A stretch of DNA of 53,470 bases from Candidatus Azobacteroides sp. (GTDB taxonomy: Bacteria; Bacteroidota; Bacteroidia; Bacteroidales; WRGA01), in NCBI GenBank assembly GCA_021201815.1, contig JAJQEC010000009.1, positions 1 through 53,470 on the forward strand. The letters run 5' to 3'. Shown one piece after another: positions 37,217 to 45,877 of this stretch. The notes beneath the pieces are model-generated. The model was given only the letters and a program-made list of their open reading frames with translations. It had not been told where the DNA came from and searched no databases. Every line of letters starts with the position of its first letter. Position 1 is the stretch's first letter. The position numbers and the translations under genes were made by a program.

Positions 37217-39133
37217 ATGAAAAGAATGTTTTTATTTATCAGCTTGTTACTTTCCGGAAGCTTGTGTATGATTTTTCCGCAACCGGATAATCCCCTGTTC
37301 TCTCAACAACTTCCTCAGCCTCCACGCCTCTTCTGGTTTGAAAATGAAGAAGAAAAAGTTCACTCGTTAATCCGGTCCGACCAGTTATGGGAAGATCTTT
37401 ATACCGATATAATAAAAGAATGTGATCATTTTCTCTCTCTGCCTTTGGTGGCATACAAAAAAGAAGGCATCCGCCTTACAACTGCATCCGCAGAAACGTT
37501 ACAACGAATTTTTTATCTTTCTTTCGCTTACCGGATGACAAAGGAGAAGAAATACCTGGAAAGAGCCGAAACAGAACTTCTTACTGTCTGCGGATTCCCG
37601 GACTGGAATCCCGGTCATTTTCTTGATGTTGCCGAAATCACAGCCGCCGTTTCTATTGGATATGACTGGCTGTACAGGGATTTACAGGAACAATCCAAAG
37701 AAATAATCAGGGAAAGCATTCTTGAAAAAGGACTTCTCCCCTCTTTTGACGATAAAAATAACTGGTTCCTGAGAGCCAGGACAAACTGGAACCAGGTTTG
37801 TAATACAGGCATGGCACTGGGAGCCATTGCTATTTACGAAGAAAATCCTGCATTATACCGGGAAGTGCTCACCAGAACAATGCAAACCATCAGACTTCCC
37901 ATGGAACAATATGCTCCAGATGGTGCCTATCCGGAAGGATATGCATACTGGGAATACGGAACTACTTATACGACATTGCTTCTTTCTGTGCTTGAAAAAT
38001 TATACGGAACGGACTTCGGGCTTTCGGATATGCCGGGTTTTATGAATTCAGCTTCTTATTATCTGAATATGACAGGAAACTCCGGCAAAAATTTTAATTA
38101 TTCCGATGGAGACGAATCATACGGAACAGCACCCGCAATGTTCTGGTTCACTAAAAAGACCGGAAATAATTCCTTGTTATGGTTTGAAAAAAAATTTCTG
38201 ACCCGGGAGTACAGGAAGAACTTTGCACTCCACAGAAGCCTGCCGGTCATCTTTCTTTGGAGCACTGAAACAAATATCACAGAGCTTTTGCCTCCATCCG
38301 ACCTCATGTGGACAGGTTCCGGTGTTACACCGGTAGTACTTATGCGTACTTCATGGTTAGATAGGAATGCGATCTATGTCGGGTTTAAGGGAGGTTCTGC
38401 CAACACTTCCCATGCCCATATGGATGCCGGTTCTTTTATAATGGAAGCCGATGGTATCCGCTGGGCAATGGATATGGGGAAACAGGATTACCGTTCGCTG
38501 GAAGCCCGTAACCTGAAAATATGGAATAGTTCTCAGGAATCCGACCGTTGGAAAATCTTCCGGTACAATAATTATGTACACAATACCATTACCATAAATA
38601 ATAAATTACATAACGCAAATGGTTATGCTTCTCTGGTTCCTTATCCAGAGACAACAGAAAAAATGGGTGCAGAGGCAGATCTTTCAGCGATTTTCCAGGA
38701 TGCACTCCTTTCCTGTAAACGACAGGTTTCTATAATAGAGAGAGAATATATTCTTGTACAGGATGAAGTAGAAACATTTCCTGGAGAAGGAAATACCCTT
38801 TTTCGCTGGTCCATGCTTACTCCTGCCACCATACATATCAAAGGCGGAAATCTTATTGAATTAACAAAAGACGGACAGACCTTATTCTTAAAAATCCTTG
38901 CCGGCGATTATCCGGTTAGCGTACAAACCTGGAGTACCCAATCTTCCAATGAGTATGATCTTCCGAACCCCGGAACTACTCTTGTCGGTTTTGAATGTAA
39001 TTTACCTCCGGGGAAGAAAGTTCACTTTTCCGTTTTTCTTATTCCGGGAAATGTATATTCGGCAAAAAGAAACGATACATTCTCTGATAACAACATGCGT
39101 AAAATCCATGAGATGCCATATTCTTTCAATTAA
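37217..39133 (+). CDS. Heparinase II/III family polysaccharide lyase-like protein
   Basis: The chosen ATG gives 638 residues and a clean signal peptide (MKRMFLFISLLLSGSLCMIFPQ); an ATG at 37178 would add 13. The N-terminal (alpha/alpha)-toroid region (about 70-350) includes ADEITAAVSIGYDWLY-like helix pairs and RARTNWNQVCNTGMALGAIA. The C-terminal beta-sheet domain of the heparinase II/III family starts with NTSHAHMDAGSFIMEADGIR. Family members cleave uronic-acid polysaccharides; the substrate here is unknown. No sulfatase, SusC/SusD pair or other lyase stands beside it, so it is an orphan outside a canonical polysaccharide utilization locus. The exported enzyme looks complete. Confidence 0.88.
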   Translation: MKRMFLFISLLLSGSLCMIFPQPDNPLFSQQLPQPPRLFWFENEEEKVHSLIRSDQLWEDLYTDIIKECDHFLSLPLVAYKKEGIRLTTASAETLQRIFYLSFAYRMTKEKKYLERAETELLTVCGFPDWNPGHFLDVAEITAAVSIGYDWLYRDLQEQSKEIIRESILEKGLLPSFDDKNNWFLRARTNWNQVCNTGMALGAIAIYEENPALYREVLTRTMQTIRLPMEQYAPDGAYPEGYAYWEYGTTYTTLLLSVLEKLYGTDFGLSDMPGFMNSASYYLNMTGNSGKNFNYSDGDESYGTAPAMFWFTKKTGNNSLLWFEKKFLTREYRKNFALHRSLPVIFLWSTETNITELLPPSDLMWTGSGVTPVVLMRTSWLDRNAIYVGFKGGSANTSHAHMDAGSFIMEADGIRWAMDMGKQDYRSLEARNLKIWNSSQESDRWKIFRYNNYVHNTITINNKLHNANGYASLVPYPETTEKMGAEADLSAIFQDALLSCKRQVSIIEREYILVQDEVETFPGEGNTLFRWSMLTPATIHIKGGNLIELTKDGQTLFLKILAGDYPVSVQTWSTQSSNEYDLPNPGTTLVGFECNLPPGKKVHFSVFLIPGNVYSAKRNDTFSDNNMRKIHEMPYSFN

Positions 39134-39293
39134 AACCTTTCTGCAAACCAGTATGGCTTTTTCTTACAGAGCGATATATTATCATAAAATAAGTGAATAC
39201 ATAATTTTATTATAAATCATATGACAAACTACTCATAAAGACCAGATATTGTTATTACGGATAAAATTTTAAAACATACGATAAAAGTCGTAC

Positions 39294-39425
39294 AAAGCAC
39301 AGCATAATGTCATGTAAAGCGCAGCATAATGTTATCGTTTCACATATGTCAAGCGCTCGTTCCACATATGTGGAACGAGCGCTTGACATATGTGGGACGA
39401 TCGTCCGACATATATGGAACGATAA
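39294..39425. repeat. Tandem array of six 22-bp units, the last four sharing a CACATATGT core
   Basis: Units start at 39294, 39316, 39338, 39360, 39382 and 39404. Units 1 and 2 both read aaagc[a/g]cagcataatgt followed by a variable end. Units 3-6 share a core cacatatgt (last copy catata), with CATAT starting at 39343, 39365, 39387 and 39409, exactly 22 bases apart. The arms alternate in orientation: unit 4 itself contains the palindrome gttccacatatgtggaac. Units 3-5 form a 54-base perfect palindrome at 39341-39394. No gene is present. It recalls MITEs with internal tandem repeats in Porphyromonas, but no flanking terminal repeats were found. Confidence 0.8.
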
Positions 39426-39632
39426 CTTTATAACGGAAGGTATCGGATTCCTGTGTAGAAATGGGGTATAAATTCCCCGGAAAGATTTTATAATGCCACC
39501 GGGAGCTTTTACATTCCCTGAAAGATGCGTTGAAAATATCTTTTTAAAGTAGGTATAAAGATACTATTTTTTTGAGGTAAAGTCAACTTTTCAGCCTGTT
39601 TTTTAAAGAGAAGATTGTTAATAAATTTATGT

Positions 39633-39661
39633 AAGGATAAGTAATATCCTTACTTATCCTT
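39633..39661. repeat. Inverted repeat with 12-base arms
   Basis: aaggataagtaa and ttacttatcctt flank the loop tatcc. The arms extend by a few pairs with a bulged T. No T run follows, so this is not a clear terminator. It lies in a gene-free region. Confidence 0.7.
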
Positions 39662-39781
39662 TACAAACGCCTTACTATTTTATAGTAAATTTCACTCATT
39701 TTTGTGAGAAAAGATTGAATACACTTTTATCTTCAAGTAAAAAATACTGAAAATTAAATACTTTAAATAGATACAAAGAAT

Positions 39782-39832
39782 AAAGTAGCAGATATTCTCA
39801 TTTACCTATTTTTGAGAATTATCTGCTACTTT
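39782..39832. terminator. Long hairpin, possible terminator or small RNA end
   Basis: aaagtagcagatattctca (39782-39800) pairs with tgagaattatctgctacttt (39813-39832) over 19 bases with one bulged T and a 12-base loop (tttacctatttt). The right arm ends in ttt and is A/T-flanked on both sides. It does not directly follow a gene, which leaves its purpose open. Confidence 0.5.
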
Positions 39833-39930
39833 CATACATATACCTTACCTATTTTACAAAAAAGCAATCTTACCTAAAGAAACAAACATATCTATCTATT
39901 TATTTTTCTGAATTATGGGCCTTTGTTAAC

Positions 39931-40014
39931 CTTTCCACCCACTGGATACTAATTTATCCATCAGGTGAAAAGGTGGTATCACTTATTTAAGGAGAATATC
40001 TCCATCAAGTGATA
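39931..40014. repeat. Two adjacent related imperfect hairpins
   Basis: The first pairs cacccactggata with tatccatcaggtg imperfectly. The second pairs tatcactt (39978-39985) with aagtgata (40007-40014) around an inner ggaga/tctcc stem. They share the segments ccatca[g/a]gtga[a/t]aagg, so one may be a copy of the other. No coding sequence is seen between 39134 and 40114; apart from the repeats listed, that gap holds nothing recognised. Confidence 0.5.
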
Positions 40015-40114
40015 AGGAGAGAAAGCGGAGCATTGCGTTCGTTATTTCTGAAGTAACAAGAAAAAATTATTCATATTCTTTTATCTGTTTTTTCATAAGC
40101 CATATTCTGAATTT

Positions 40115-40579
40115 TTACTCTATCATCTTATATTTAATTTTTCTATTTATATTTATTTTCCTAGTTTTCATGTTTATAATCCATTTTTTCATCTCTGAGA
40201 AATAATTTCGATGTTTTAACCTGTTTATAATCCATAATCCACAAAGTAAGAAAAGGAATAAAAATAATATGATTTCACCGGTACGAATGGAATATGTTTC
40301 TTTTGTATCGACAGAGCCATAATTGGCTATAAAAACATCTGTAGGGGTCTCTACATCCGATACATTTTTTAATTGAAAAAAATAAGTAACACGTTCTTCT
40401 TCCTGCTGAAACAAGCCGGAAAAAATTTTATTATCAGTAAAATCACCTGAAAATTCGGAGTTCTTATCCATAAAAAGAGAGAATTCAGACCATCCCCATA
40501 TAAAGAAAGGAAGCAGGACTATTATAAAAGATATAAAAAAGAAAAAAATCGGATTCTTATAAGATATAATTGTTTTCAT
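40115..40579 (-). CDS. Hypothetical membrane protein with two membrane helices
   Basis: The 154-residue protein has hydrophobic segments at about residues 10-30 (IFFFFISFIIVLLPFFIWGW) and 102-121 (EIILFLFLFLLCGLWIINRL). The loop between them, about 70 residues long, is presumably periplasmic. The C-terminal tail is strongly basic (KTRKININRKIKYKMIE). No family was recognised. It lies next to a second small membrane protein on the same strand (about 100 bases upstream), so the pair may be co-transcribed. Codon use is AT-rich like the surroundings. It is possibly genuine but would need homologues to confirm. Confidence 0.5.
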   Translation of the reverse strand: MKTIISYKNPIFFFFISFIIVLLPFFIWGWSEFSLFMDKNSEFSGDFTDNKIFSGLFQQEEERVTYFFQLKNVSDVETPTDVFIANYGSVDTKETYSIRTGEIILFLFLFLLCGLWIINRLKHRNYFSEMKKWIINMKTRKININRKIKYKMIE

Positions 40580-40682
40580 ATTCTTTACATATTAAGAAGA
40601 TGAGTATGTAATTTTAAATCAGCACTTTGATAAAACATCTCCTGAATTATCCTTTTTTGTAATAGCAGGAAATATTTTTTCT

Positions 40683-40895
40683 TTAATTATCCAGCGCCTT
40701 TAATGGAATAAGAAGAAATACAAAAATGATAAAAATAAAAAACCAAATGAGTAAACGGATTTTCTTATCACCTTTTTGATAAACAGATCTCTTTATCATC
40801 AGGAAAGTATAAAAGAGATAATTAACCATACAGTACCATAAAAAAAAGAATCGGGCCTGTAGTTCCACATTAATAAGAACAAACAACATTTTCAA
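40683..40895 (-). CDS. Hypothetical small membrane protein
   Basis: This 70-residue open frame has two hydrophobic stretches (about residues 16-34, FFFLWYCMVNYLFYTFLMI, and 49-65, LIWFFIFIIFVFLLIPL) with a basic linker between, KRSVYQKGDKKIR. No family is recognised. It lies about 100 bases upstream of another membrane protein in the same direction. Because the region is very AT-rich, hydrophobic open frames arise easily by chance; the balanced charge pattern is the only argument for a real gene. Confidence 0.35.
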   Translation of the reverse strand: MKMLFVLINVELQARFFFLWYCMVNYLFYTFLMIKRSVYQKGDKKIRLLIWFFIFIIFVFLLIPLKALDN

Positions 40896-41598
40896 ATAAA
40901 AACAGAATTAATAACCTGAAAAGTACAAGAATTGCTTTATACAATAAAAGAAAAATCTTTTTAATAAGTACTTCTGTATCGGATAAAACAGAAAGTGATT
41001 CAACAATTCTTTTGCTTTTACTTCCGGACCGGGTCCTACAAGGAAATACCAGATAGTTGTAGATAGTGTTATAAAGAAAATCAGGTTTTCCTTAAATAGA
41101 AAAGAAGTAGTTCTGTATTATATGACAGAAGAATTTAATCAGTAAAAACATTTGTTTTATTCTCTTTCGAATAAAAGGATAAACAAGAAAATTTTTCCTG
41201 TTCTATTATGCTAGAACAAATTTATATCTATTTCCTAATTTGAGAAAGTCTATTTTTATAAAAGAATTTATCTTTTTCCTACCTTTTTATACAGCAGTTA
41301 CAAAATTTGTAAATTCGATATTTATTTATTTTTTCTGTTTTCGTTTTGTAGAAAACTAATGGATTGATTTATCACTATAAATAAATTTCATTATTTCTAT
41401 TTAACCCATGGGTATTTCTCCCATTCTTTTTCCTGATTGAAAATTCTGACCGGAATCAATCTCCGGATTACAATAACTAAAAGCCGAAAAAGCTATTATA
41501 TACATTATCTTTTAATTAACAGGAATAACAACTATGTTAAAATAAAAGTAAAATGACTAACTTTATCCTCTTTTATATCTAATCTTAAAATTAACTGT
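40896..41598. other. Gene-free region of about 700 bases
   Basis: AT-rich, with no credible open frame, tRNA or strong hairpin. Several copies of acagaa[a/g] and ttctgt scattered at 40950-41140 give weak inverted pairs. The 3' half should carry the promoter of the FAD-dependent oxidoreductase gene, where TAACTTTA at about 41556 is a near match to the -7 consensus. Nothing further could be supported. Confidence 0.4.
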
Positions 41599-43452
41599 AT
41601 GAAAAAAACACTTTTTTATTTCCTTTTGTTCCTGAGTGGAAATTTGATTGCACAGACAAATAGGTATGATTTAGTAATTGTAGGAGGTACACCCGGGGGA
41701 ATTATGGCAGCTATTTCTGCCTCCCGGGAAGGAAAAACATCTGTTATCCTGGAACGTTCCGGATATATAGGTGGATTACCTGCAAATGGGCTGGGAGCCA
41801 CAGATATTGCAACACGTGGTGCTACAACCGGTTTATTCAAAGAATTTGTTGGTCATATCCTGAATTATTATATACAGAAATATGGGAAGAATTCGGAACA
41901 GGTAAAAATATCGAGTGAAGGATATCATTTTGAACCTCATGTAGCCAGTCTTGTATTTGAAAAAATGCTGGAACCAGAAAGGAATAATATCACTATCCTT
42001 ACCAACAGGCAATTCGACTCTTCTGCTAAAAATGTAATTATGCAGGAACAAACCATATCGGCTATAAAAATATATAACAGAAAAACAAAAAAGACGGAAG
42101 TATACGAAGGAAAAGTATTTATTGATGCGACCTATGAAGGAGATCTGGGTGCTGCCGCCGGTGTGCCTTTTTCTATCGGTAGAGAAGGAAAAGACGATTA
42201 TAATGAAATAGGGGCAGGACGATTATTTAAGTTATGGCAGGGACCTGAACTGGAAGGAAGCACCCATGAAGGAGATGATGCTGTACAGGCATACAACTAC
42301 AGATTATGTCTGACAAACAATCCTGATAATCGTACCTTACCGCAGAAGCCCGAAAACTATAACCGGAAAGAATATCTATCGTTGATAGATGATGTGTATC
42401 TGGGACGACATGCCGGAGTAAAAATATTAGAAGTAACCCCACAAATGCAGGAAGAGAACAAACAACATATTCTTAGCGGAGGCATTACCCGGATTCCTGA
42501 TGACCCGTGGGGAATTGCCAAAATCACAAATATGGTGGATTTGCCGAATATGAAAACCGATGCAAATAACCAACACATGGCATTTATATCCACTGATCTT
42601 CCGGAAGAAAACTGGAAATGGCCTACAGCAGACTGGAAATGGCGGGATATATATGCAAACCGGTTAAAAGAATACACATTGGGTTTACTATGGTTTGCTC
42701 AAAACGACAACGATTTACCCGAAGCTTTCCGGAATGCTGTGAAAGAATGGGGACTGGCAAAAGATGAATACCAGGATAATAATAATTTTCCTCGGCAGGT
42801 ATATGTACGGGAAGGAAGAAGATTGCACGGAGAACATATTTTTACAGCAAATGATGCACTTCCTGTAACAGCAAACAGCAGGCCACCTGTTTACAAAAGC
42901 AGTATTACTTCCAGCCACTATGCGCTGGACTCTCATGCGGTAAGGAAAAGAGAAGAAGGAAAATTAGCATTGGATGGTTTTTTCAGTTATTCTTCTGCTG
43001 TATATACTGTCCCATTTGAAACCATTCTTCCGAAAAATGTCAGTAACCTTCTTATTCCTGTACCGGCATCTGCTACCCATGTAGGTTATTCCACATTGAG
43101 GATGGAACCTTGTTGGATGGCGTTAGGGCAAGCGGCCGGGATAGCTGCTTCTGTCTCCATAGATAAAAAAACCGATTTGAAAAAGGTAAAAGTAGAAGAT
43201 ATCCAGCAAATTCTTATAAAGGAAAAAGCAACTTTATTCTATTTAAAGGATATGGATAATAATCATCCTGATTGGGAAGTAGCACAATATATGGGTATAC
43301 GGGGATATCTTCCTGACTGGGAAGCAAAATGGGAAGCTGATCTGGACAAAAAAACAGCCGAGAGATGGAATGAATTATCCGGAATTAAGATTAATTATGA
43401 AGGAAAAAAAAGGGGAAATGTTCTCAGAGGAATATATGAAATAATCCGCTGA
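41599..43452 (+). CDS. Exported FAD-dependent oxidoreductase (FAD_oxidored family)
   Basis: The 617-residue protein has a signal peptide ending near NLIAQ. The dinucleotide fold follows: YDLVIVGGTPGGIMAAISAS, then VILERSGYIGGLPANGLG. A central region contains FIDATYEGDLGAAAGVPFSIGR, a strongly conserved PF12831 segment. The flavin-facing C-terminal portion is VPASATHVGYSTLRMEPCWM with LGQAAGIAAS. Members of this family are widespread in Bacteroidetes and Planctomycetes and probably oxidise sugars or related alcohols; the substrate is unknown. Being exported it would need FAD assembled in the cytosol (Tat) or loaded later; no twin-Arg motif is seen. The gene converges on the TonB-dependent receptor. 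Confidence 0.88.
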   Translation: MKKTLFYFLLFLSGNLIAQTNRYDLVIVGGTPGGIMAAISASREGKTSVILERSGYIGGLPANGLGATDIATRGATTGLFKEFVGHILNYYIQKYGKNSEQVKISSEGYHFEPHVASLVFEKMLEPERNNITILTNRQFDSSAKNVIMQEQTISAIKIYNRKTKKTEVYEGKVFIDATYEGDLGAAAGVPFSIGREGKDDYNEIGAGRLFKLWQGPELEGSTHEGDDAVQAYNYRLCLTNNPDNRTLPQKPENYNRKEYLSLIDDVYLGRHAGVKILEVTPQMQEENKQHILSGGITRIPDDPWGIAKITNMVDLPNMKTDANNQHMAFISTDLPEENWKWPTADWKWRDIYANRLKEYTLGLLWFAQNDNDLPEAFRNAVKEWGLAKDEYQDNNNFPRQVYVREGRRLHGEHIFTANDALPVTANSRPPVYKSSITSSHYALDSHAVRKREEGKLALDGFFSYSSAVYTVPFETILPKNVSNLLIPVPASATHVGYSTLRMEPCWMALGQAAGIAASVSIDKKTDLKKVKVEDIQQILIKEKATLFYLKDMDNNHPDWEVAQYMGIRGYLPDWEAKWEADLDKKTAERWNELSGIKINYEGKKRGNVLRGIYEIIR

Positions 43453-43517
43453 TAATTATTTTAAATGTTTTATTTCTAAAATATATTTATCATAAAATAA
43501 AAAGAGAAGATGGTAAT

Positions 43518-43557
43518 AAAGAGAGTGTACATGGAAATGAGACACTCTCTTTTAATG
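43518..43557. terminator. Bidirectional terminator between convergent genes
   Basis: The 11-base arms aaagagagtgt (43518-43528) and acactctcttt (43542-43552) pair perfectly, with A-rich and T-rich outer flanks. It lies between the FAD oxidoreductase gene and the receptor gene that face each other. Confidence 0.7.
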
Positions 43558-43584
43558 AAAATAAGGGATTTCTTAATTATACAA

Positions 43585-45618
43585 TTAATAATTGAAAGTA
43601 TATTTTACTCCTCCCATCAACCAGAAACCCGGTTGAGGAATATTTCCTACATCATAGTATGCTTTATCAAAAATGTTTGTTGCTTCCAGATATGCCTGCC
43701 AGTTATTATTCTGCCAGTTGATCTTGGCATCCAACACTCCATAAGCTTGGTAAGGTTCTTCATAAGCCGGTTTTAAATCTACATATTTTGTATAAGTACC
43801 CATTCTGTCCTGCCAGCGGAAATTCCACTGCATAGAAATATTACCATAGATATCGTGATGTAATCCTACAACAAATTTATGTTTCAGATAATCCAGTGCA
43901 TAATTAGAAATATAATGATAACTATGCTTTTTCTGGCTAATATATGAATATCCGATATTTATCTGTCGGATAAAACTCATCTGTTCTACCAGTTTCTCCG
44001 GAAAAAAAGAAAAAGAAGTTTCCAGACCATAGGTATCCAAATCCGTTAAATTCTGTGTTTCCCATATATCTTCCGAGTTTTCTTTTACCCAGTCAATCAT
44101 ATTTTTTCCTTTCCGGTAATACCCGGAAAAAAATGCAGATAAATAAGGTGCAGCATATTTAACACCTATCTCATACGCCGTAGACTCTTCCGGTTTTAAA
44201 TCAGGATTCCCTTTATTTGTTTTTCCTTCGTAATAAAGATCTGTAAAGGTCGGTAAACGTAAAGCCGTATTGACCGATGCATACACTTTCAAAGGAGGTA
44301 ACAGATGCCAGGAAATATCTACCCCCGGATAAAATTTTAAATTATTGTCTAATGAAGAATTATAATTAGCTACTAATCCGGCTGAAAGTGAAAAATTATT
44401 CCATATTATATTATGCTCCAGAAAATAACTGACGTTTGTCCGGTTATCTTTATGAGTATAATATATCTCTTTCTGTCCGGGAACTTTTAAGGGGTCTTTC
44501 AGTGGATTCCCCAGCACATTACTTAATACACCCTCGTTTAATAATTCACCTCCGAAAACAGTTTTTCCGAATTTCCACTTCACATTTACATCGAATTTTC
44601 CTCCGAATACCTGTGTCTGATGAAAATTCTCTCCGGTCGGTTCATTTTTTATTAATTGATAATGGTCATAATGCCTATTCCAGAAAAGTTGAGGCGTAAA
44701 CCGGATTTTTCCTTTCGTATTAGCTTTTAAAGAAGCAAATACCCGTTGTGTATGGTCATATTGATTGGGATAAGCTGCTGAATAAAAAGTATTGGCTCCA
44801 TAAGATTTATCATTATATCCGGTTTGAAAATGAAAATCCGCTTCTTCCGAAGAAAAATGTGACTGCCAGAAAAAATTCATTTTATCGAAGTCGCTATTCT
44901 CTATATATCCACTGGAAGTGTAATAGCTACCGGATAATTGATGAGAAAAATCTCCCTTATGCAAAGATGCTCCGGCCTCACTCAGAAAATAATCATGCAT
45001 CCCTGCTCCTATTTCAGTATAAAGTTGATTTTCTTTTTCAATGGTAGTAATAATATTGATGGCACCCACAAATGCACCGGTACCGTAAATTCTGGTGGCA
45101 GGACCTTCTATGATTTCAATACGTTCGATGTCTGAGAGATTTACCGGTATATCGAAGTTATAATGACCGGTTTGAGGATTAGAGAAATGAATTCCGTTGA
45201 GAAGAATAGCTGTTTGATTGTATGTTCCGCCTCTGATAGAAATATCGGACTGAATACCTTGTCGACCCCTTTGTTTGATATCTATTCCTGCGGTATATTG
45301 AAGCAGGTCTTCGATACTTCGGACAGGCGCTGCAGCTATTTCAACTCTTGAAATAACAGTTACAATCTTTGCTGCCTGATTAATTTCTACAGGGCTCCGC
45401 GAAGCCGTAACTTCAACTTCTTCCAACTCTTGCAGCATGAGATCGCTTTTTTGTGTAATTTCCTTTGCTACTACTTTTACCGTAGGAACAGAAAGTAACA
45501 TACTACTGGTTAACACTCCGATTGTTACTCTTTTTCCTATGCTATTGAAAGCAGCATAAGAAGTGCGCGCAAATCGTTTGAACCGAAAGCCCTTTTCGTT
45601 ACTTTTGACTTTTAACAT
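43585..45618 (-). CDS. TonB-dependent outer-membrane receptor (BtuB-like)
   Basis: The 677-residue receptor has an extended signal region: FRFKRFARTSYAAFNSIGKR precedes the hydrophobic core VTIGVLTSSMLLSVPTVKV, the two-part signal type seen on many Bacteroidetes transporters. A TonB box (LEEVEVTASR) and a plug domain follow (about residues 80-195), with ISIRGGTYNQTAILLNGI and ERIEIIEGPATRIYGTGAFVGAINII. Then comes a 22-stranded barrel ending in GGVKYTFNY. The class includes cobalamin (BtuB) and other receptors, but no cobalamin riboswitch or Cbi gene is visible here. The uptake substrate is therefore unassigned. The promoter at 45666-45695 has perfect -33/-7 spacing. Confidence 0.92.
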   Translation of the reverse strand: MLKVKSNEKGFRFKRFARTSYAAFNSIGKRVTIGVLTSSMLLSVPTVKVVAKEITQKSDLMLQELEEVEVTASRSPVEINQAAKIVTVISRVEIAAAPVRSIEDLLQYTAGIDIKQRGRQGIQSDISIRGGTYNQTAILLNGIHFSNPQTGHYNFDIPVNLSDIERIEIIEGPATRIYGTGAFVGAINIITTIEKENQLYTEIGAGMHDYFLSEAGASLHKGDFSHQLSGSYYTSSGYIENSDFDKMNFFWQSHFSSEEADFHFQTGYNDKSYGANTFYSAAYPNQYDHTQRVFASLKANTKGKIRFTPQLFWNRHYDHYQLIKNEPTGENFHQTQVFGGKFDVNVKWKFGKTVFGGELLNEGVLSNVLGNPLKDPLKVPGQKEIYYTHKDNRTNVSYFLEHNIIWNNFSLSAGLVANYNSSLDNNLKFYPGVDISWHLLPPLKVYASVNTALRLPTFTDLYYEGKTNKGNPDLKPEESTAYEIGVKYAAPYLSAFFSGYYRKGKNMIDWVKENSEDIWETQNLTDLDTYGLETSFSFFPEKLVEQMSFIRQINIGYSYISQKKHSYHYISNYALDYLKHKFVVGLHHDIYGNISMQWNFRWQDRMGTYTKYVDLKPAYEEPYQAYGVLDAKINWQNNNWQAYLEATNIFDKAYYDVGNIPQPGFWLMGGVKYTFNY

Positions 45619-45665
45619 AAAACAAAAATTAAATTAATTATTAAAATATGTTTATAAAAACGCAA

Positions 45666-45695
45666 CAAAAGTAAAGAATAAAAATAAAATTGCAA
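45666..45695 (-). promoter_or_regulatory. Promoter of the TonB-dependent receptor
   Basis: On the minus strand TTG (plus caa at 45693-45695) and TACTTTTG (plus 45666-45673) are 19 bases apart, matching the Bacteroidetes -33/-7 layout. The -7 element ends 48 bases upstream of the ATG at 45618. Confidence 0.65.
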
Positions 45696-45877
45696 TTTTA
45701 GTACGCCATTCTCTTTTTTTATAAGAACTCCGGAAGTACAATTTTCATTTAATAAGAATGTAATCAAAGCATAACTTTAACATAAAATGAGTATATTTGA
45801 AACCATTATATTATTTATCAATATACTAAGTTACACAATCCTTATTTTAAGGATATTGCCAAAAACTCAATTTAATC

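Noticed and set aside
39294..39425. CRISPR array
   Set aside because: Units are contiguous without unique spacers, and no cas genes are nearby.
43510..43776. Plus-strand open frame overlapping the receptor 3' end
   Set aside because: It overlaps the well-supported TonB-dependent receptor and a terminator hairpin; shadow frame.
43585..45795. Cobalamin riboswitch upstream of the BtuB-like receptor
   Set aside because: The 170-base leader is AT-rich, has no B12-box-like conserved stretch, and a plain promoter sits 48 bases from the start.
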